This document shows positions 27,405 to 39,903 of a DNA stretch of 64,000 nucleotides, piece by piece. Below the pieces are notes generated by a model that was not told where the DNA came from, ran no database searches, and saw only the letters and a program-made list of their open reading frames with translations. The stretch comes from Ruminococcus sp. (GTDB lineage: Bacteria; Bacillota; Clostridia; Oscillospirales; Acutalibacteraceae): positions 1 through 64,000 of the forward strand of contig JAFTIP010000015.1 in the NCBI GenBank assembly GCA_017456845.1, in the 5' to 3' direction. The position numbers and the translations under genes are program-made. Every line of letters starts with the position of its first letter. Within the stretch, counting starts at the first letter, position 1.

Positions 27405-28052
27405 TTAATATCCGTGGGCTTCTTTAAGCATCATATCCTTAACCTTCATAAGTCGGGTCTGGGTAGCACGCTCGTTTTCGTCCAGCTTCATTGAAATATA
27501 CTTTATACTTGCTTTAGTTTCGGGAATCATAACGTGCTCTAAGGCGTTTACTCTGCGGCGAGTTTTTTCAATCTCGTCTGCCATAAGCTGACAGGATTTT
27601 TCAACCTCTGCAAGTTTAAGCATATCAGGAAGAACTTGTGAAAGTGAGGTTACCGCGTCGTCAAGGTCACAGGATGTGAAAGCAAGACCATAACAAAACA
27701 TATCACTCTTATCGGGTGTGCGGTAATTAATTTTATACTTTGGCACATCAACGCTCATGATATTTCTGCTTTCAACCTCAAGGTAAACCTCCTGCTTTGG
27801 AGCAAGCATAGCAGCTGACAAAGTTTCATTTGACATAGAGGCAGAGGCAAGGACAAAATTTTTATTTGCCCCCCCTATAGCTTTTTCTACCTTTTCACGA
27901 AGCTGTTTATTAAGTTTTACCATATCCAAGAACTGCCGCATAAGCTCGTCTCGTTTGTCCTTAAGAAGCTTGTGGCCTTTTGTGGCTGTTGCAAGCTTTT
28001 TCTTAAGGCGGGTAAGCTCCATACGGGTTGGATTAACCTGTTTTGTAGCCAT
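27405..28052 (-). CDS. ntpD: V/A-type ATPase subunit D (central stalk)
   Basis: Central rotor shaft that turns inside the A3B3 head and couples it to the membrane ring. The 215 residues have long N- and C-terminal helices (coiled coil) with NPTRMELTRLKKKLATATKGHKLLKDKRDELMR split across the start (TRMELTRLKKKL is the family mark), and INALEHVMIPETKASIKYI-like VNALEHVMIPETKASIKYI near the end. It is the last gene of the operon and follows subunit B by 15 bases. Confidence 0.95.
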   Translation of the reverse strand: MATKQVNPTRMELTRLKKKLATATKGHKLLKDKRDELMRQFLDMVKLNKQLREKVEKAIGGANKNFVLASASMSNETLSAAMLAPKQEVYLEVESRNIMSVDVPKYKINYRTPDKSDMFCYGLAFTSCDLDDAVTSLSQVLPDMLKLAEVEKSCQLMADEIEKTRRRVNALEHVMIPETKASIKYISMKLDENERATQTRLMKVKDMMLKEAHGY

Positions 28053-28067
28053 AGTAAATCTCCGATT

Positions 28068-29441
28068 TTACTTTTTATCGTAATAAAGGTCAAGGTACTT
28101 GTCGTCGATACGTTTAAGTTCGCTTCTTGGAAGGATTCTTAAAAGCTCCCAGCCTAAGTCAAGGGTTTCCTCAATGCTTCTGTCGGTCATATAGCCCTGA
28201 GAAACATAGCGGTTTTCGAACTCTTCGGCAAACTTTGCATAGAGTTTATCAATATCGGTAAGAGCGGCCTCGCCTAAGATTACCATAAGCTCCTTAGCCT
28301 CTTTGCCTCGTGCATAAGCTGAAAAAAGCTGATTCATAGTGTTACTATGGTCTGCTCTTGTTTTGCCATCGCCTATACCCTTATCTTTAAGACGCGAAAG
28401 AGACGGAAGAACATCAATAGGCGGAGTAACACCTTTACGGTAAAGCTCTCTGGAAAGGATAATCTGACCCTCAGTGATATAGCCTGTAAGGTCAGGAATA
28501 GGATGAGTTTTATCGTCCTCAGGCATTGTAAGAATTGGAATAAGGGTAATTGAACCCTTTTTGCCCCTAAGTCTGCCTGCTCTTTCATAAAGAGTTGCAA
28601 GGTCTGTGTACATATAACCTGGATATCCGCGTCTGCCGGGGACTTCTTTTCTTGCGGCTGAAACCTCACGAAGAGCATCCGCGTAGTTTGTAATATCAGT
28701 AAGGATAACAAGAACATGCATATCCTCTTCGAATGCAAGGTACTCAGCGGCAGTAAGAGCCATTTTAGGAGTAGAAATACGCTCAATGGCAGGGTCATTG
28801 GCAAGGTTTACAAACATAACCGTTCTGTCAATAGCACCTGTTTCTTTAAAGCTTTCTACAAAGTAGTTGGACTCCTCAAAAGTAATACCCATTGCGGCAA
28901 ACACAACAGCAAAGGGTTCGTCAGTACCCCTTACCTTTGCCTGACGTGCAATCTGGGCGGCAAGGTTTGCATGAGGAAGACCTGAGGCTGAGAAAATAGG
29001 AAGCTTCTGACCCCTTACAAGGGTGTTAAGTCCGTCAATGGCAGAAACACCTGTCTGGATAAATTCCTGAGGATAGTTTCTGGCAGCAGGGTTCATAGGA
29101 ACGCCGTTGATATCAACACGCTTTACAGGAAGAATTTCAGGACCTCCGTCAATAGGTCTTCCCATACCGTCGAAAACTCTTGAGAGCATATCCTTTGAAA
29201 CGGCAAGCTCCATACTTCTGCCTAAAAATCGAACCTTAGAATTTGAAAGGTTGATACCGGCGGCAGAATCAAAAAGCTGAACAAGGGCATTGGAGCCGTT
29301 GATTTCAAGCACCTTACAGCGTCTGACTTCACCTGAAGCAAGTTCAATTTCGCCAAGCTCATTGTAAGCTACGTTTTCAACGTCTTTTACCAGCATAAGA
29401 GGACCTGCTACCTCCTGAATTGTTCTGTATTCTCTTGGCAT
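28068..29441 (-). CDS. ntpB: V/A-type ATPase subunit B (non-catalytic)
   Basis: Regulatory, non-catalytic subunit of the A3B3 head, 457 residues. It lacks a canonical Walker A; the matching loop reads [14 protein letters not shown]. The family marks [22 protein letters not shown]-like [20 protein letters not shown] and [21 protein letters not shown] are clear. The ATG follows the subunit A stop with one base between (TAAAATG). Confidence 0.97.
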   Translation of the reverse strand: MPREYRTIQEVAGPLMLVKDVENVAYNELGEIELASGEVRRCKVLEINGSNALVQLFDSAAGINLSNSKVRFLGRSMELAVSKDMLSRVFDGMGRPIDGGPEILPVKRVDINGVPMNPAARNYPQEFIQTGVSAIDGLNTLVRGQKLPIFSASGLPHANLAAQIARQAKVRGTDEPFAVVFAAMGITFEESNYFVESFKETGAIDRTVMFVNLANDPAIERISTPKMALTAAEYLAFEEDMHVLVILTDITNYADALREVSAARKEVPGRRGYPGYMYTDLATLYERAGRLRGKKGSITLIPILTMPEDDKTHPIPDLTGYITEGQIILSRELYRKGVTPPIDVLPSLSRLKDKGIGDGKTRADHSNTMNQLFSAYARGKEAKELMVILGEAALTDIDKLYAKFAEEFENRYVSQGYMTDRSIEETLDLGWELLRILPRSELKRIDDKYLDLYYDKK

Positions 29442-29442
29442 T

Positions 29443-31212
29443 TTAGTCCTCTCCTTTTGCTATAATCTCGTCAATATCCTTATCAAGAGTGAAAAGGATT
29501 TCGTCAAAAGCTTTATCGATATCGGCTGTGGGCACGTACTTAAATCTGCCGATAGATTCTCTTATAGGCATTGCAACAAGCTTTTCTATATCAGCTCCGT
29601 CTCTTAAAGCACTAAGAGCCTTATCATAGTAAGCTAAGATAAGCTTCATCATAAGAAGCTGTTTATTAAGGGGCGTATAGGTATCAACCTCATGGAAAGC
29701 GTTCTGGTGTAGGTAGTCCTCACGAATAGAACGTGCGGCTTCAAGCTTTAAGCGGTCAGGCGAAGAAAGAGCATCCATACCTACAAGCTTTACGATTTCT
29801 TCCAGCTCGGCTTCTTCCTGTAATAGTTGCATTAAACGTGCACGCATTTTCATCCAGTCTTCTGAAACGGTTTCGTCAAACCATTTAGAAAGCGTATCAG
29901 TATAAAGTGAATAACTGGTAAGCCAGTTAAGTGCAGGGAAATGACGCTTATAAGCAAGGGATGAATCAAGACCCCAGAACACTTTCACAATACGAAGTGT
30001 AGCCTGAGAAACCGGCTCGGAAATATCACCGCCGGGAGGTGAAACAGCACCGATTACGGAAAGTGAGCCAATTTTATCGTTACTTCCTAAAATGTTAACC
30101 TTACCGGCACGCTCATAGAACTGAGCAAGTCGTGAACCAAGATATGCGGGGTAGCCTTCTTCACCGGGCATTTCCTCAAGACGGCCTGACATCTCACGGA
30201 GAGCCTCAGCCCAACGTGATGTAGAGTCAGCCATAAGAGCAACGGAATAGCCCATATCACGGAAGTACTCTGCAATTGTAATTCCTGTGTAAATAGAAGC
30301 TTCACGAGCAGCAACTGGCATATCAGATGTATTTGCAATAAGCACAGTACGCTCCATAAGCGACTTACCTGTTTTGGGGTCGATAAGCTCAGGAAATTCG
30401 TTAAGAACGTCGGTCATCTCATTGCCACGCTCGCCGCAACCGATGTATACAACTATATCTGCCTCAGCCCACTTTGCAAGCTGATGCTGAACTACTGTTT
30501 TGCCACTACCGAAAGGACCGGGAACAGCGGCAACACCGCCCTTGGCAATTGGGAAAAGTGTATCAATAACACGCTGGCCCGTAACCAACGGAGCTTCAGG
30601 AGGAAGCTTTTTCTTATAAGGTCTGCCAACACGAACAGGCCATTTCTGCATTAAAGTAAGGGACTTCTCCTCACCGTTATCAAGAGTTAAAACGCAGACT
30701 GTATCAGTAACTGTAAACTCACCTGACTCTATGGATTTAACTGTACCTTTAACTGAAGGAGGCACCATAATTTTATGAAGAACAATGTCAGTCTCCTGAA
30801 CCGTGCCTAAAGTGTCACCTGCCTCTACCCTGTCTCCTGCTGAAACCAACGGCTTAAAGCTCCACTTTTTCTCACGGCTTAATGAAGGAACCTCAACACC
30901 ACGCTGGAGGTTAGTTCCGCAAGCCTCCATAATATCTTCAAGAGGACGCTGGATACCATCGTAAATATTTGAAATAAGACCGGGGCCAAGCTCGACACTT
31001 AAGGGTGAGCCTGTGGACTCTACAGGTGCACCGGGAGCAAGACCGGAGGTTTCTTCGTAAACCTGAATTGACGCAGCATCTCCGTGCATCTCAATAATTT
31101 CGCCGATAAGTCTGTGTTCGGAAACACGGACAACGTCGAAAAGGTTGGCATCTCTCATACCTTCTGCTATTACAAGAGGACCTGCTACCTTTTTAATAGC
31201 ACCTTTACTCAT
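29443..31212 (-). CDS. ntpA: V/A-type ATPase subunit A (catalytic)
   Basis: Catalytic ATPase subunit, 589 residues. Walker A is [13 protein letters not shown], followed by [15 protein letters not shown] and the catalytic-site stretches [33 protein letters not shown]. The non-homologous bulge (about 115-200) that separates V/A-type A subunits from F1-beta is present ([22 protein letters not shown] [18 protein letters not shown]). A GGATG site precedes the ATG, 32 bases after subunit F. Confidence 0.97.
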   Translation of the reverse strand: MSKGAIKKVAGPLVIAEGMRDANLFDVVRVSEHRLIGEIIEMHGDAASIQVYEETSGLAPGAPVESTGSPLSVELGPGLISNIYDGIQRPLEDIMEACGTNLQRGVEVPSLSREKKWSFKPLVSAGDRVEAGDTLGTVQETDIVLHKIMVPPSVKGTVKSIESGEFTVTDTVCVLTLDNGEEKSLTLMQKWPVRVGRPYKKKLPPEAPLVTGQRVIDTLFPIAKGGVAAVPGPFGSGKTVVQHQLAKWAEADIVVYIGCGERGNEMTDVLNEFPELIDPKTGKSLMERTVLIANTSDMPVAAREASIYTGITIAEYFRDMGYSVALMADSTSRWAEALREMSGRLEEMPGEEGYPAYLGSRLAQFYERAGKVNILGSNDKIGSLSVIGAVSPPGGDISEPVSQATLRIVKVFWGLDSSLAYKRHFPALNWLTSYSLYTDTLSKWFDETVSEDWMKMRARLMQLLQEEAELEEIVKLVGMDALSSPDRLKLEAARSIREDYLHQNAFHEVDTYTPLNKQLLMMKLILAYYDKALSALRDGADIEKLVAMPIRESIGRFKYVPTADIDKAFDEILFTLDKDIDEIIAKGED

Positions 31213-31244
31213 AATTAATCATCCTTTCATGGATAACATAAACA

Positions 31245-31562
31245 TTAATCGTTAAATATAATATCGCTGCCTACAGCTTTTTCAACTGACTTCTTAACGT
31301 TAAGCATACCTTTGCCTGTATTTCCCCATACACCGGGAATCTGAATAATTGCGGGAGAAGCCTTGTAGGCAAACTTTGCAATTTCTTCCTCTAAGCTCTG
31401 GGCAAGATGCTCAGTTACATAAATTACAGCGTAGTCACTTTGAGTAAGCTTTTTAAATATAGCCTCGGCATCATCACCTTCGGCTGTAAAAAACACGTCA
31501 AGACCAAGGGCGGCAAATCCGTATATGCTTTCTTTGTCGCCTAAAACAGCAACCCTATACAT
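31245..31562 (-). CDS. ntpG: V/A-type ATPase subunit F
   Basis: Small stalk subunit (105 residues) that binds subunit D and tunes ATPase activity; called NtpG in Enterococcus hirae. The family pattern is YRVAVLGDKESIYGFAALG, YAVIYVTEHLAQ, and the PAIIQIPG...GKGMLNVKKSVEKAVG C-terminus. Its start overlaps the end of subunit C by 8 bases, suggesting coupled translation. Confidence 0.93.
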   Translation of the reverse strand: MYRVAVLGDKESIYGFAALGLDVFFTAEGDDAEAIFKKLTQSDYAVIYVTEHLAQSLEEEIAKFAYKASPAIIQIPGVWGNTGKGMLNVKKSVEKAVGSDIIFND

Positions 31563-32523
31563 ACATTTCCCTTATCCTTTCGTTGATTTTTATGTCGTCA
31601 AAGCCATTGATCTTTGCAATAAGAATAAGCCTGACTGCCTTGATTTCATTTTGCTTAGCTAAAATGTAAGCTACCAATGGGCCTATAGTGAAAGGCTCAG
31701 ACTTCTGCTTTTTCATACCGCTTATAAGCAGATCGTCACACCATTTTTCAAAGGAAGACATAGACTTTTTAATATATTCTACGGCATCCTTATACTTGGT
31801 AGTGTTAAGATATGCACAGATTTCGTCGAAGCCTTTAACTGCACTTTTAGCTAAGTTATCTTTATTAAGGCTATTACAATTTGCTAAAGCCTGATTAAAA
31901 AACTCCAAAGACTTTTCGAGTTTTGCCCCGCGTACGGCAATTTTTACGTTAGCTGAGGCAATATAAAGCTCTGCATAATCCTTAATTACTTCGTCCTGAG
32001 CTTTACTTGCAAATTCAGCTAAAGCATCGAGTGAAGCCTTATCAATAATAGCATCACAAAGCTGACCGTCGCCTGTTTTAAGGAGAATATCAAGAGCGTT
32101 TGCGGCGGTCTCACCAAGTAATGTGGGAAGCTCCTTATAGTCTCGGTTTTTTACACACTCATAAATCTGCGAACCTTCCAAGGTTCCGCCAGACAAAAAC
32201 ATAGAGTCAGGAGATTTGTTTGAATAAACCGACTTTACGCTTACCTTAAGATTATGATAGTCGTTTTGCAGACGGAAAACATCGAAAACGCTCATATCAT
32301 CTACAAGCTCAGCCATTAAAGCCCAAAGCTTCTGTTGCTCTATACTGAGTATATCAGAGCTATCATCAGAATTATCACAGCTATAGCCAAACTCTGAAAG
32401 AGTTCTTAAAACAGAATCATAGTCCGCCTGAGAAATAAGACGGTCGATGTCCTTCCTGCTAAGGAGCTTTGTTTCTTTCATTCTTATGCGGCTGACCGCA
32501 TAGATAAAATCCTGAGATTTCAT
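31555..32523 (-). CDS. ntpC: V/A-type ATPase subunit C
   Basis: Funnel-shaped subunit (d in eukaryotes) that joins the central stalk to the membrane ring, 322 residues and largely helical. Visible marks are the N-terminal YAVSRIRMKETKLLSRKDIDRLI, YHNLKVSVKS, and the C-terminal PLVAYILAKQNEIKAVRLILIAK. It lies 9 bases after subunit E. Confidence 0.92.
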   Translation of the reverse strand: MKSQDFIYAVSRIRMKETKLLSRKDIDRLISQADYDSVLRTLSEFGYSCDNSDDSSDILSIEQQKLWALMAELVDDMSVFDVFRLQNDYHNLKVSVKSVYSNKSPDSMFLSGGTLEGSQIYECVKNRDYKELPTLLGETAANALDILLKTGDGQLCDAIIDKASLDALAEFASKAQDEVIKDYAELYIASANVKIAVRGAKLEKSLEFFNQALANCNSLNKDNLAKSAVKGFDEICAYLNTTKYKDAVEYIKKSMSSFEKWCDDLLISGMKKQKSEPFTIGPLVAYILAKQNEIKAVRLILIAKINGFDDIKINERIREMYV

Positions 32524-32532
32524 ATACCCTCC

Positions 32533-33117
32533 TTAAGCAAAGAGGCACTTTGCTACAGCATCGCTGATTTTTTCGCTGTTGTCGCTTATAAGCGATGAAA
32601 TACTGCAGTTAACATCAACACCGCCGTAGGTAAGTATAAAACCGCCATCGATTTGCACAGCGTCACCGCCAAGGGAAAGCTTGCCTTTTGAAGCGGCATT
32701 TGCATTCTGAAGAAAATCAGCGGGAAGTCTTGAAAGGTCGGTTTGATTAAAGAAAATAACACCGTCAGCGTTATTGCTGTACTTTGAAATCAGCTTATAG
32801 ATTAAATCAAAATACTTGTCCTCAGGAAGGTTTACGAGATTATTTGTTGTATTTGCAATCATATCTCGGATAATTTCCTGCTTTGTAAAGAGCAAAATTT
32901 TTCGCTCTTCAAGACTTGCGGCAGACTCTGCCCTTGCTATAATATCGCTATATTTTTTCTCAGCGTCAGCTTTGCCTTTTTCACGTATTGCTTCTGCCTG
33001 AGCTTTTGCGTCACTCAAAAGTGAATTACACTGAGCTTCAGATTTTGCCTTTATACCCTCTGTAGTGTTATCGGCATCGATCTGTATCTGTTTAATAATT
33101 TTATCTAAACCTGTCAT
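32533..33117 (-). CDS. ntpE: V/A-type ATPase subunit E (peripheral stalk)
   Basis: Peripheral stator subunit that pairs with the H/G-like coiled-coil protein. The first 100 of 194 residues form a charged, alanine-rich helix (SEAQCNSLLSDAKAQAEAI, KGKADAEKKYSDIIARAE); the C-terminal globular part has GVIFFNQTDLSRLP and VQIDGGFILTYGGVDVNCS, typical of subunit E. It starts 23 bases after the proteolipid. Confidence 0.9.
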   Translation of the reverse strand: MTGLDKIIKQIQIDADNTTEGIKAKSEAQCNSLLSDAKAQAEAIREKGKADAEKKYSDIIARAESAASLEERKILLFTKQEIIRDMIANTTNNLVNLPEDKYFDLIYKLISKYSNNADGVIFFNQTDLSRLPADFLQNANAASKGKLSLGGDAVQIDGGFILTYGGVDVNCSISSLISDNSEKISDAVAKCLFA

Positions 33118-33140
33118 AATGACACTCCGTTTATCAGTTA

Positions 33141-35655
<2,515 letters not shown>

Positions 35656-35672
35656 CTGAGTTTCACCTCGAA

Positions 35673-35981
35673 TCAGACGATAAACTTAAGAATCTCGTTA
35701 TTTATGCTGTCTTGCTTTTTTAGTGCTTCTGCCTTGAGCTTTTCGGCCTGAAGCTTTGCCGAATTTTGGGCAGAGATTATAATTTCCTCTGCCTTAAGCT
35801 TTGCCTTATCCTCCTTATGCTCTACACAAAGCTTAGCCTCATCCTGAGCCTGAGCAACAAGTTCTTTTGCTTTAAGCTCTGCCTTCTGCAGATTAGTTTT
35901 TGCGTCACGCTCAGCATCATCAATCTGCTTAGCTGCATTTAGCTCGGCATTTTTTATAGTTTCAATTGAATTTAAAGCCAT
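35673..35981 (-). CDS. ntpF: V/A-type ATPase subunit H/G-like (peripheral stalk coiled coil)
   Basis: First gene of the operon; 102 residues, nearly all a charged Ala/Lys/Glu-rich coiled coil (AELNAAKQIDDAERDAKTNL, KAKELVAQAQDEAKLCVE). It pairs with subunit E in the stator. The ATG is preceded by GAGGTG; a GTG start four codons upstream coincides with that site and is rejected. Homology is judged by layout and position, as coiled coils carry little family signal. Confidence 0.8.
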   Translation of the reverse strand: MALNSIETIKNAELNAAKQIDDAERDAKTNLQKAELKAKELVAQAQDEAKLCVEHKEDKAKLKAEEIIISAQNSAKLQAEKLKAEALKKQDSINNEILKFIV

Positions 35982-36016
35982 AATACACCTCACAAATATT
36001 ATGCTTATTTATCAAA

Positions 36017-36045
36017 ATTATACTACTATCAATTTTTATAGTCAA
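36017..36045 (-). promoter_or_regulatory. Sigma-A promoter of the V-type ATPase operon
   Basis: On the minus strand TTGACT and TATAAT are separated by exactly 17 bases; the expected start is about 30 bases before the subunit H ATG. The rest of the 345-base gap up to spoIIGA is about 80 percent A/T and, apart from a palindromic TTGTTAACAA near 36138 and the spoIIG promoter, I see nothing else in it. Confidence 0.88.
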
Positions 36046-36273
36046 ACAAAATATTTGTTATAACTTAACTTTTGATAAAATAGTTAAAAAATATTCTTAA
36101 CAAATAAAGAATTAGGTAGTTTTTAAAGTATTCATGGTTATTGTTAACAAATTAATCTTAATTTATAAATAAACTGTTTTAATACTAAAAGATTGGTTTT
36201 ATGGGGAAATTAAAGCATAGCATAAATTTTACAGCAATTTTATATTTTTATTTTCATAAATCCGCAATGAGTT

Positions 36274-36308
36274 TTGACATTTTTAAGATACAAATTAATG
36301 GATAATAT
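36274..36308 (+). promoter_or_regulatory. Candidate spoIIG promoter with long spacer
   Basis: Consensus TTGACA (36274-36279) is followed, 21 to 23 bases later, by overlapping -10-like hexamers GATAAT (36301) and TAATAT (36303). B. subtilis spoIIG has the same oddity, a 22-base spacer that needs Spo0A. The -35 here also forms TTTGACA, a 6-of-7 match to the inverted 0A box TTCGACA. GAGGTGAG precedes the spoIIGA ATG. Confidence 0.6.
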
Positions 36309-36325
36309 AGTTGCGAGGTGAGTAG

Positions 36326-37129
36326 ATGGAAACAATATACGTTGATACACTTTTGTGTGTAAATATGTTTATTGACTACATAATACTTTATGGGGTTAGA
36401 AGAATTTTAAGGATAAATTCAAAAGCGATTAGGCTTTTGCCTGCATCAATCTTAGCTTCACTATGCACACTGGGTGTATTTCTGCCCTTTTACAGCAAAG
36501 TTTTTTCTATACTTTACCGAATACTTACAGGAGCTTTCATTGTGTTTGCCGCTTTTGGCAGAACTTCGGCAAAAAACTATTTAATAAGGCTTATTACATA
36601 TATTGGTGTAAGCATAAGTTTTTCAGGAATTGTGGTATTAATCTGGCTTATTTTTAAGCCTGACGGAGTTGTAATCTGGAACGATGCCGTATATTTTGAT
36701 ATTTCGCCTGTTATGTTGATAGTATGTACTTTAACGGCTTTTGTATCACTTTGCATTTACGAAAAGCTAAAAGCCAAGCACCACCCGAAAGTAAGAATTC
36801 ATAAGGTTACGGTATATTTTGATAATACGCAATGTTGCTTCAGCTCTATGGTTGACACCGGCTGTAATTTAAAAGAACCCTTTTCAGGGTTACCTGTTAT
36901 TATAGCAGAAAAGGAGCTGATAGGCACAGATGACATAAGAAGCGATAGATTGAGGCTTGTACCTTACAAGACTTTATCGGGAGAAGGTATGCTAAAGGCG
37001 TTCAGACCCGAAAAAACGCTTATTGACGGAAAGGAGGTAAAAGGAGGCTGTTACATCGGAGTAAGTGACGGCAGACTTACAAATGAAATCAAATCGCTTA
37101 TGGGAGCTGACATTACGGAGGGTTTATGA
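36326..37129 (+). CDS. spoIIGA: Sigma-E processing peptidase SpoIIGA
   Basis: Membrane aspartic protease that removes the pro-sequence of SigE in the mother cell after the SpoIIR signal. The N-terminal half has five hydrophobic helices (about 5-145), and the C-terminal domain has the single catalytic motif [18 protein letters not shown] with Asp177, acting as a dimer. It runs 267 residues, slightly shorter than Bacillus (about 309). Its stop overlaps the sigE ATG by 4 bases. Confidence 0.94.
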   Translation: METIYVDTLLCVNMFIDYIILYGVRRILRINSKAIRLLPASILASLCTLGVFLPFYSKVFSILYRILTGAFIVFAAFGRTSAKNYLIRLITYIGVSISFSGIVVLIWLIFKPDGVVIWNDAVYFDISPVMLIVCTLTAFVSLCIYEKLKAKHHPKVRIHKVTVYFDNTQCCFSSMVDTGCNLKEPFSGLPVIIAEKELIGTDDIRSDRLRLVPYKTLSGEGMLKAFRPEKTLIDGKEVKGGCYIGVSDGRLTNEIKSLMGADITEGL

Positions 37130-37836
37130 AATTACGATTACAATTACTGTTAAGCAAAATCATTTCAGGCTTTACCGCCTCGGATGTGTATTACATCAAC
37201 GGAAGCATAGCTCTTCCCCCGCCTTTAACAAAGGAACAGGAGCAGAAGATTTTTGATGATATTAATTTGGGATTAGAAAACGCCAGAGAGCCCCTTATAA
37301 CTCATAATCTGAGGCTTGTGGTTTACATTGCAAAAAAATTTGAAAGCCCCGGAGCAAACGTTGAGGATTTAATCTCTATAGGCACAATAGGACTAATAAA
37401 GGCGGTAAACACCTTTTCGCCTACACGTAATATAAAGCTTGCAACTTACGCAAGCAGGTGCATTGAAAATGAAATACTTATGTTTTTAAGAAAGTCAACT
37501 CAGCTGAAAAACGAGGTATCTATTGACGAGCCTCTTAACACAGATTGGGACGGCAATGAACTTTTGCTTTCTGACGTTCTCGGGAGTGAACCTGACTCTA
37601 TAAATTACGACATTGAAAAAGAACTGGAAAACAATATGCTTATAGATGCGGTAAACAGACTTCCCTACAGAGAAAGCCTTATTATGGAGCTAAGGTACGG
37701 GCTTGACGGACATAAGAAACACACTCAGAAAGAAGTTGCAGATATGTTAGGAATCTCACAGTCCTATATTTCAAGGCTTGAAAAGAAAATTATAAAAAGG
37801 CTTAAAGCAGATTTAAAAAAAGCAATTTCCTGTTAA
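37126..37836 (+). CDS. sigE: Sporulation sigma factor SigE (pro-form)
   Basis: Mother-cell sigma factor of early sporulation, made as an inactive precursor. The first roughly 25 residues ([16 protein letters not shown] start) are the hydrophobic pro-sequence, followed by [14 protein letters not shown]. Region 2 has [31 protein letters not shown] and [19 protein letters not shown]; region 4 has ELRYGLDG and the helix-turn-helix [19 protein letters not shown]. The length (236) is normal. sigG, which follows sigE in Bacillus, is not here. Confidence 0.96.
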   Translation: MKLRLQLLLSKIISGFTASDVYYINGSIALPPPLTKEQEQKIFDDINLGLENAREPLITHNLRLVVYIAKKFESPGANVEDLISIGTIGLIKAVNTFSPTRNIKLATYASRCIENEILMFLRKSTQLKNEVSIDEPLNTDWDGNELLLSDVLGSEPDSINYDIEKELENNMLIDAVNRLPYRESLIMELRYGLDGHKKHTQKEVADMLGISQSYISRLEKKIIKRLKADLKKAISC

Positions 37837-37838
37837 GC

Positions 37839-37874
37839 AAAAAGGCTCTCCTAACAAGGAGAGCCATAAATTTT
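37839..37874. terminator. Bidirectional terminator between sigE and the MORN gene
   Basis: A perfect 9-bp stem (GGCTCTCCT / AGGAGAGCC) with a 4-base loop. On the minus strand it is followed by TTTTTGC; on + by a weaker ATAAATTTTAT. It serves convergent genes. Confidence 0.85.
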
Positions 37875-37885
37875 ATAAAGTCGTT

Positions 37886-39841
37886 TTATTTAATTATGTC
37901 GTTAATGCTTATTTCACGCTGTATGAAGGCATCGTCTTTTTCACTCCATACTCTTATGGTAAACGAAGTATCAGAAAGGTCTGAAATTGTGAAACCTTTT
38001 TTCTTGTCTTCACAATTACTCGAAACAAACATAAGGCTTCCGTCGCTGTCAAAACGAGCACCTGCACCTGTAGGCTTGTTTTCATTCCAGTTTCCAACGT
38101 GCACAGCTTTATCATCAGAGCTTATGCCGACGCCAAAGCCTGAGCGTACGTTATTATCCCAGTTACCCCAGTAGCAAAGGGAACCGTCCTTGAAATAAAA
38201 GCTGCCTTTGCCCTTACGTTTATCGTCCTCATATTCGCCCTCATAGGCAATATTTCCATCAGACATAAGGGTTCTGCCGCGGCCTGAGCGTTTGCCATTT
38301 TCATCGACTGAACCATAGTAGGAGTAAATCTCTCCCCTGCTTTGAATGGTAATATCGGCAGGATTATCCTTAATATATTCGTCGGCAGAAGAGGTTTTAC
38401 CAAGAACCTCTGTAATCAAAGCAACATCTGTTTCTTCGGCTGCATCTGAATATTCAACAATAGGTTCTGATACAGAATCCTCGGAACTTTCGGTACTGTC
38501 GGCACTTTCTACTTTACTATCCTCTGTTTGTGTATTAAGAGCTAAATTTTCCTCAGTTCTGATTTCTAAAACGTTATCGTCAATATTACCTGCTTCAGCA
38601 GCTTCTTCCTCGGTTTGTGCAAAAACCTCCTCAAGATGCGCCTCTTCAGCTTCATCATCAGCACTAAACGCGGAGGAAATAATACCGTCAATAATAGAGC
38701 TTATGTAATCATCATCAACCACGTTTTCGCCGATAACAAGCTTCCTGTCAGAATTAAGTAAAGAAGAACCGTCAAGAACAGAATCAATATGCTTAAGCTG
38801 TGCGTCTATGCCAAGGTCATTATTAAAGGTTATGTAATCTTCATTAACGTCGCCATCAACATTATCGTTGTTTTCGAGGGCATCCAACTCAAAGCTTAAG
38901 ATTTGCTTTGCATCTATACCAAGAGACGTATGGGCATTAATCTGCTCTACCATACCTGTTATTGCCGCATCAACAGAGCCGTCGTCAATTACAGAAGTGT
39001 TATTTTCTTCAGCAATTTCAGATTCCAAAGGCTTTTCGGTTAATTGTAAATCCTCAACAGACTCAGAACCAAAATCCGCCGCTAAAGATATATCGAAGGT
39101 ACGATTAAGATTTTTGCTCATATCAAAATCCCTTACCGAAAGGTTGAAGCCTGATTCAACGTCCTCAGCAGATACATAAACTTCAGGGGCATTTTCAGCT
39201 TTATAATTTGCCTCTTCATCGGCTAAAACGTGCTCGTAGTTTTCCTTATCAACATCAGGCATAAAATACACCAATCCCACATTAGTAAGGGCAGACACAA
39301 GAGGTGTTGGGATTTTATTGAGCACTCGGTTTCTGACTTCTTCACAAGAAGGAATTGTGCAAGGATATAATCTTTCGGGATAAACCTCGCCTGTAATATA
39401 TTTAAGCAGAGAGGTTTCGTCATCAAACTCTTTGGGAACAAGTGAACACACAAGGTCTTGGCTTGAAACAGAGCTGTAATAGTTGGTTTTGAACCATCTG
39501 TGCTTGGAGTCAAAAAACGTCTTTTTTAAATCTTTTCCCTGTTCATCATAAAGATTTATGCAATACTTGTTGGACAGCAATTGCTCAATCTCTTCTAATA
39601 CTTTTTTGTTTCTTAATACACGCCACTGTAAAGGACGCTCAAAGCTGAAATTATAGGAATAAACAAAACTTTCGCCGTTTGCAGACCTGTAAAGCTTATT
39701 AGATGCAGGCTTTTTGCTGATTAAAAAGCGTCTGCGGATATTTGTGATGATGTCACAAGTTACGTCGGTAGTATCGTAATTAACAAATGAAACACCATAG
39801 AAAAATAAATTCTTAAGCTTTTTGCTTTCATTGCCTGCCAT
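37886..39841 (-). CDS. Large MORN-repeat protein with acidic middle region, function unknown
   Basis: 651 residues in three parts. The N-terminal part (about 1-225) is basic and probably folded (LKNLFFYGVSFVNYDT, SFERPLQWRVLRNKK, YCINLYDEQGKDL); I recognise no family. The middle (about 226-500) is very acidic and Ser/Ala-rich, likely disordered. Then come four MORN-type repeats (about 505-610) such as YEGEYEDDKRKGKGSFYF and YWGNWDNNVRSGFGVGI, and a short C-terminal tail. No signal peptide or membrane helix is seen. The ATG at 39841 is preceded by GTGAGG; five further codons upstream are open. It follows the pfkA terminator and has only a weak promoter (TATAAC). Position next to spoIIGA-sigE may be chance. 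Confidence 0.75.
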   Translation of the reverse strand: MAGNESKKLKNLFFYGVSFVNYDTTDVTCDIITNIRRRFLISKKPASNKLYRSANGESFVYSYNFSFERPLQWRVLRNKKVLEEIEQLLSNKYCINLYDEQGKDLKKTFFDSKHRWFKTNYYSSVSSQDLVCSLVPKEFDDETSLLKYITGEVYPERLYPCTIPSCEEVRNRVLNKIPTPLVSALTNVGLVYFMPDVDKENYEHVLADEEANYKAENAPEVYVSAEDVESGFNLSVRDFDMSKNLNRTFDISLAADFGSESVEDLQLTEKPLESEIAEENNTSVIDDGSVDAAITGMVEQINAHTSLGIDAKQILSFELDALENNDNVDGDVNEDYITFNNDLGIDAQLKHIDSVLDGSSLLNSDRKLVIGENVVDDDYISSIIDGIISSAFSADDEAEEAHLEEVFAQTEEEAAEAGNIDDNVLEIRTEENLALNTQTEDSKVESADSTESSEDSVSEPIVEYSDAAEETDVALITEVLGKTSSADEYIKDNPADITIQSRGEIYSYYGSVDENGKRSGRGRTLMSDGNIAYEGEYEDDKRKGKGSFYFKDGSLCYWGNWDNNVRSGFGVGISSDDKAVHVGNWNENKPTGAGARFDSDGSLMFVSSNCEDKKKGFTISDLSDTSFTIRVWSEKDDAFIQREISINDIIK

Positions 39842-39874
39842 ATGGCAAAACCTCACTTTTTGTGTTATACAGAA

Positions 39875-39898
39875 ACAGGCACAACTTAATGTGCCTGT
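39875..39898 (-). terminator. Terminator after pfkA
   Basis: A perfect 9-bp stem (ACAGGCACA / TGTGCCTGT) with a 6-base loop lies 5 bases after the pfkA stop. The T-tract is weak on the minus strand (TTCTGT), so some read-through into the MORN gene is likely. Confidence 0.7.
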
Positions 39899-39903
39899 AA
39901 AAA

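Noticed and set aside
36046..36273. AT-rich gap as a possible replication origin or hidden RNA
   Set aside because: I see no DnaA-box cluster (TTATCCACA), no stable hairpin and no conserved RNA core. dnaA and dnaN are not nearby.
38346..38708. 120-codon Ser-rich frame opposite the MORN-protein gene
   Set aside because: The acidic Glu/Ala/Asp codons of the real gene give Ser/Ala-rich text on the opposite strand. No start signals are seen.
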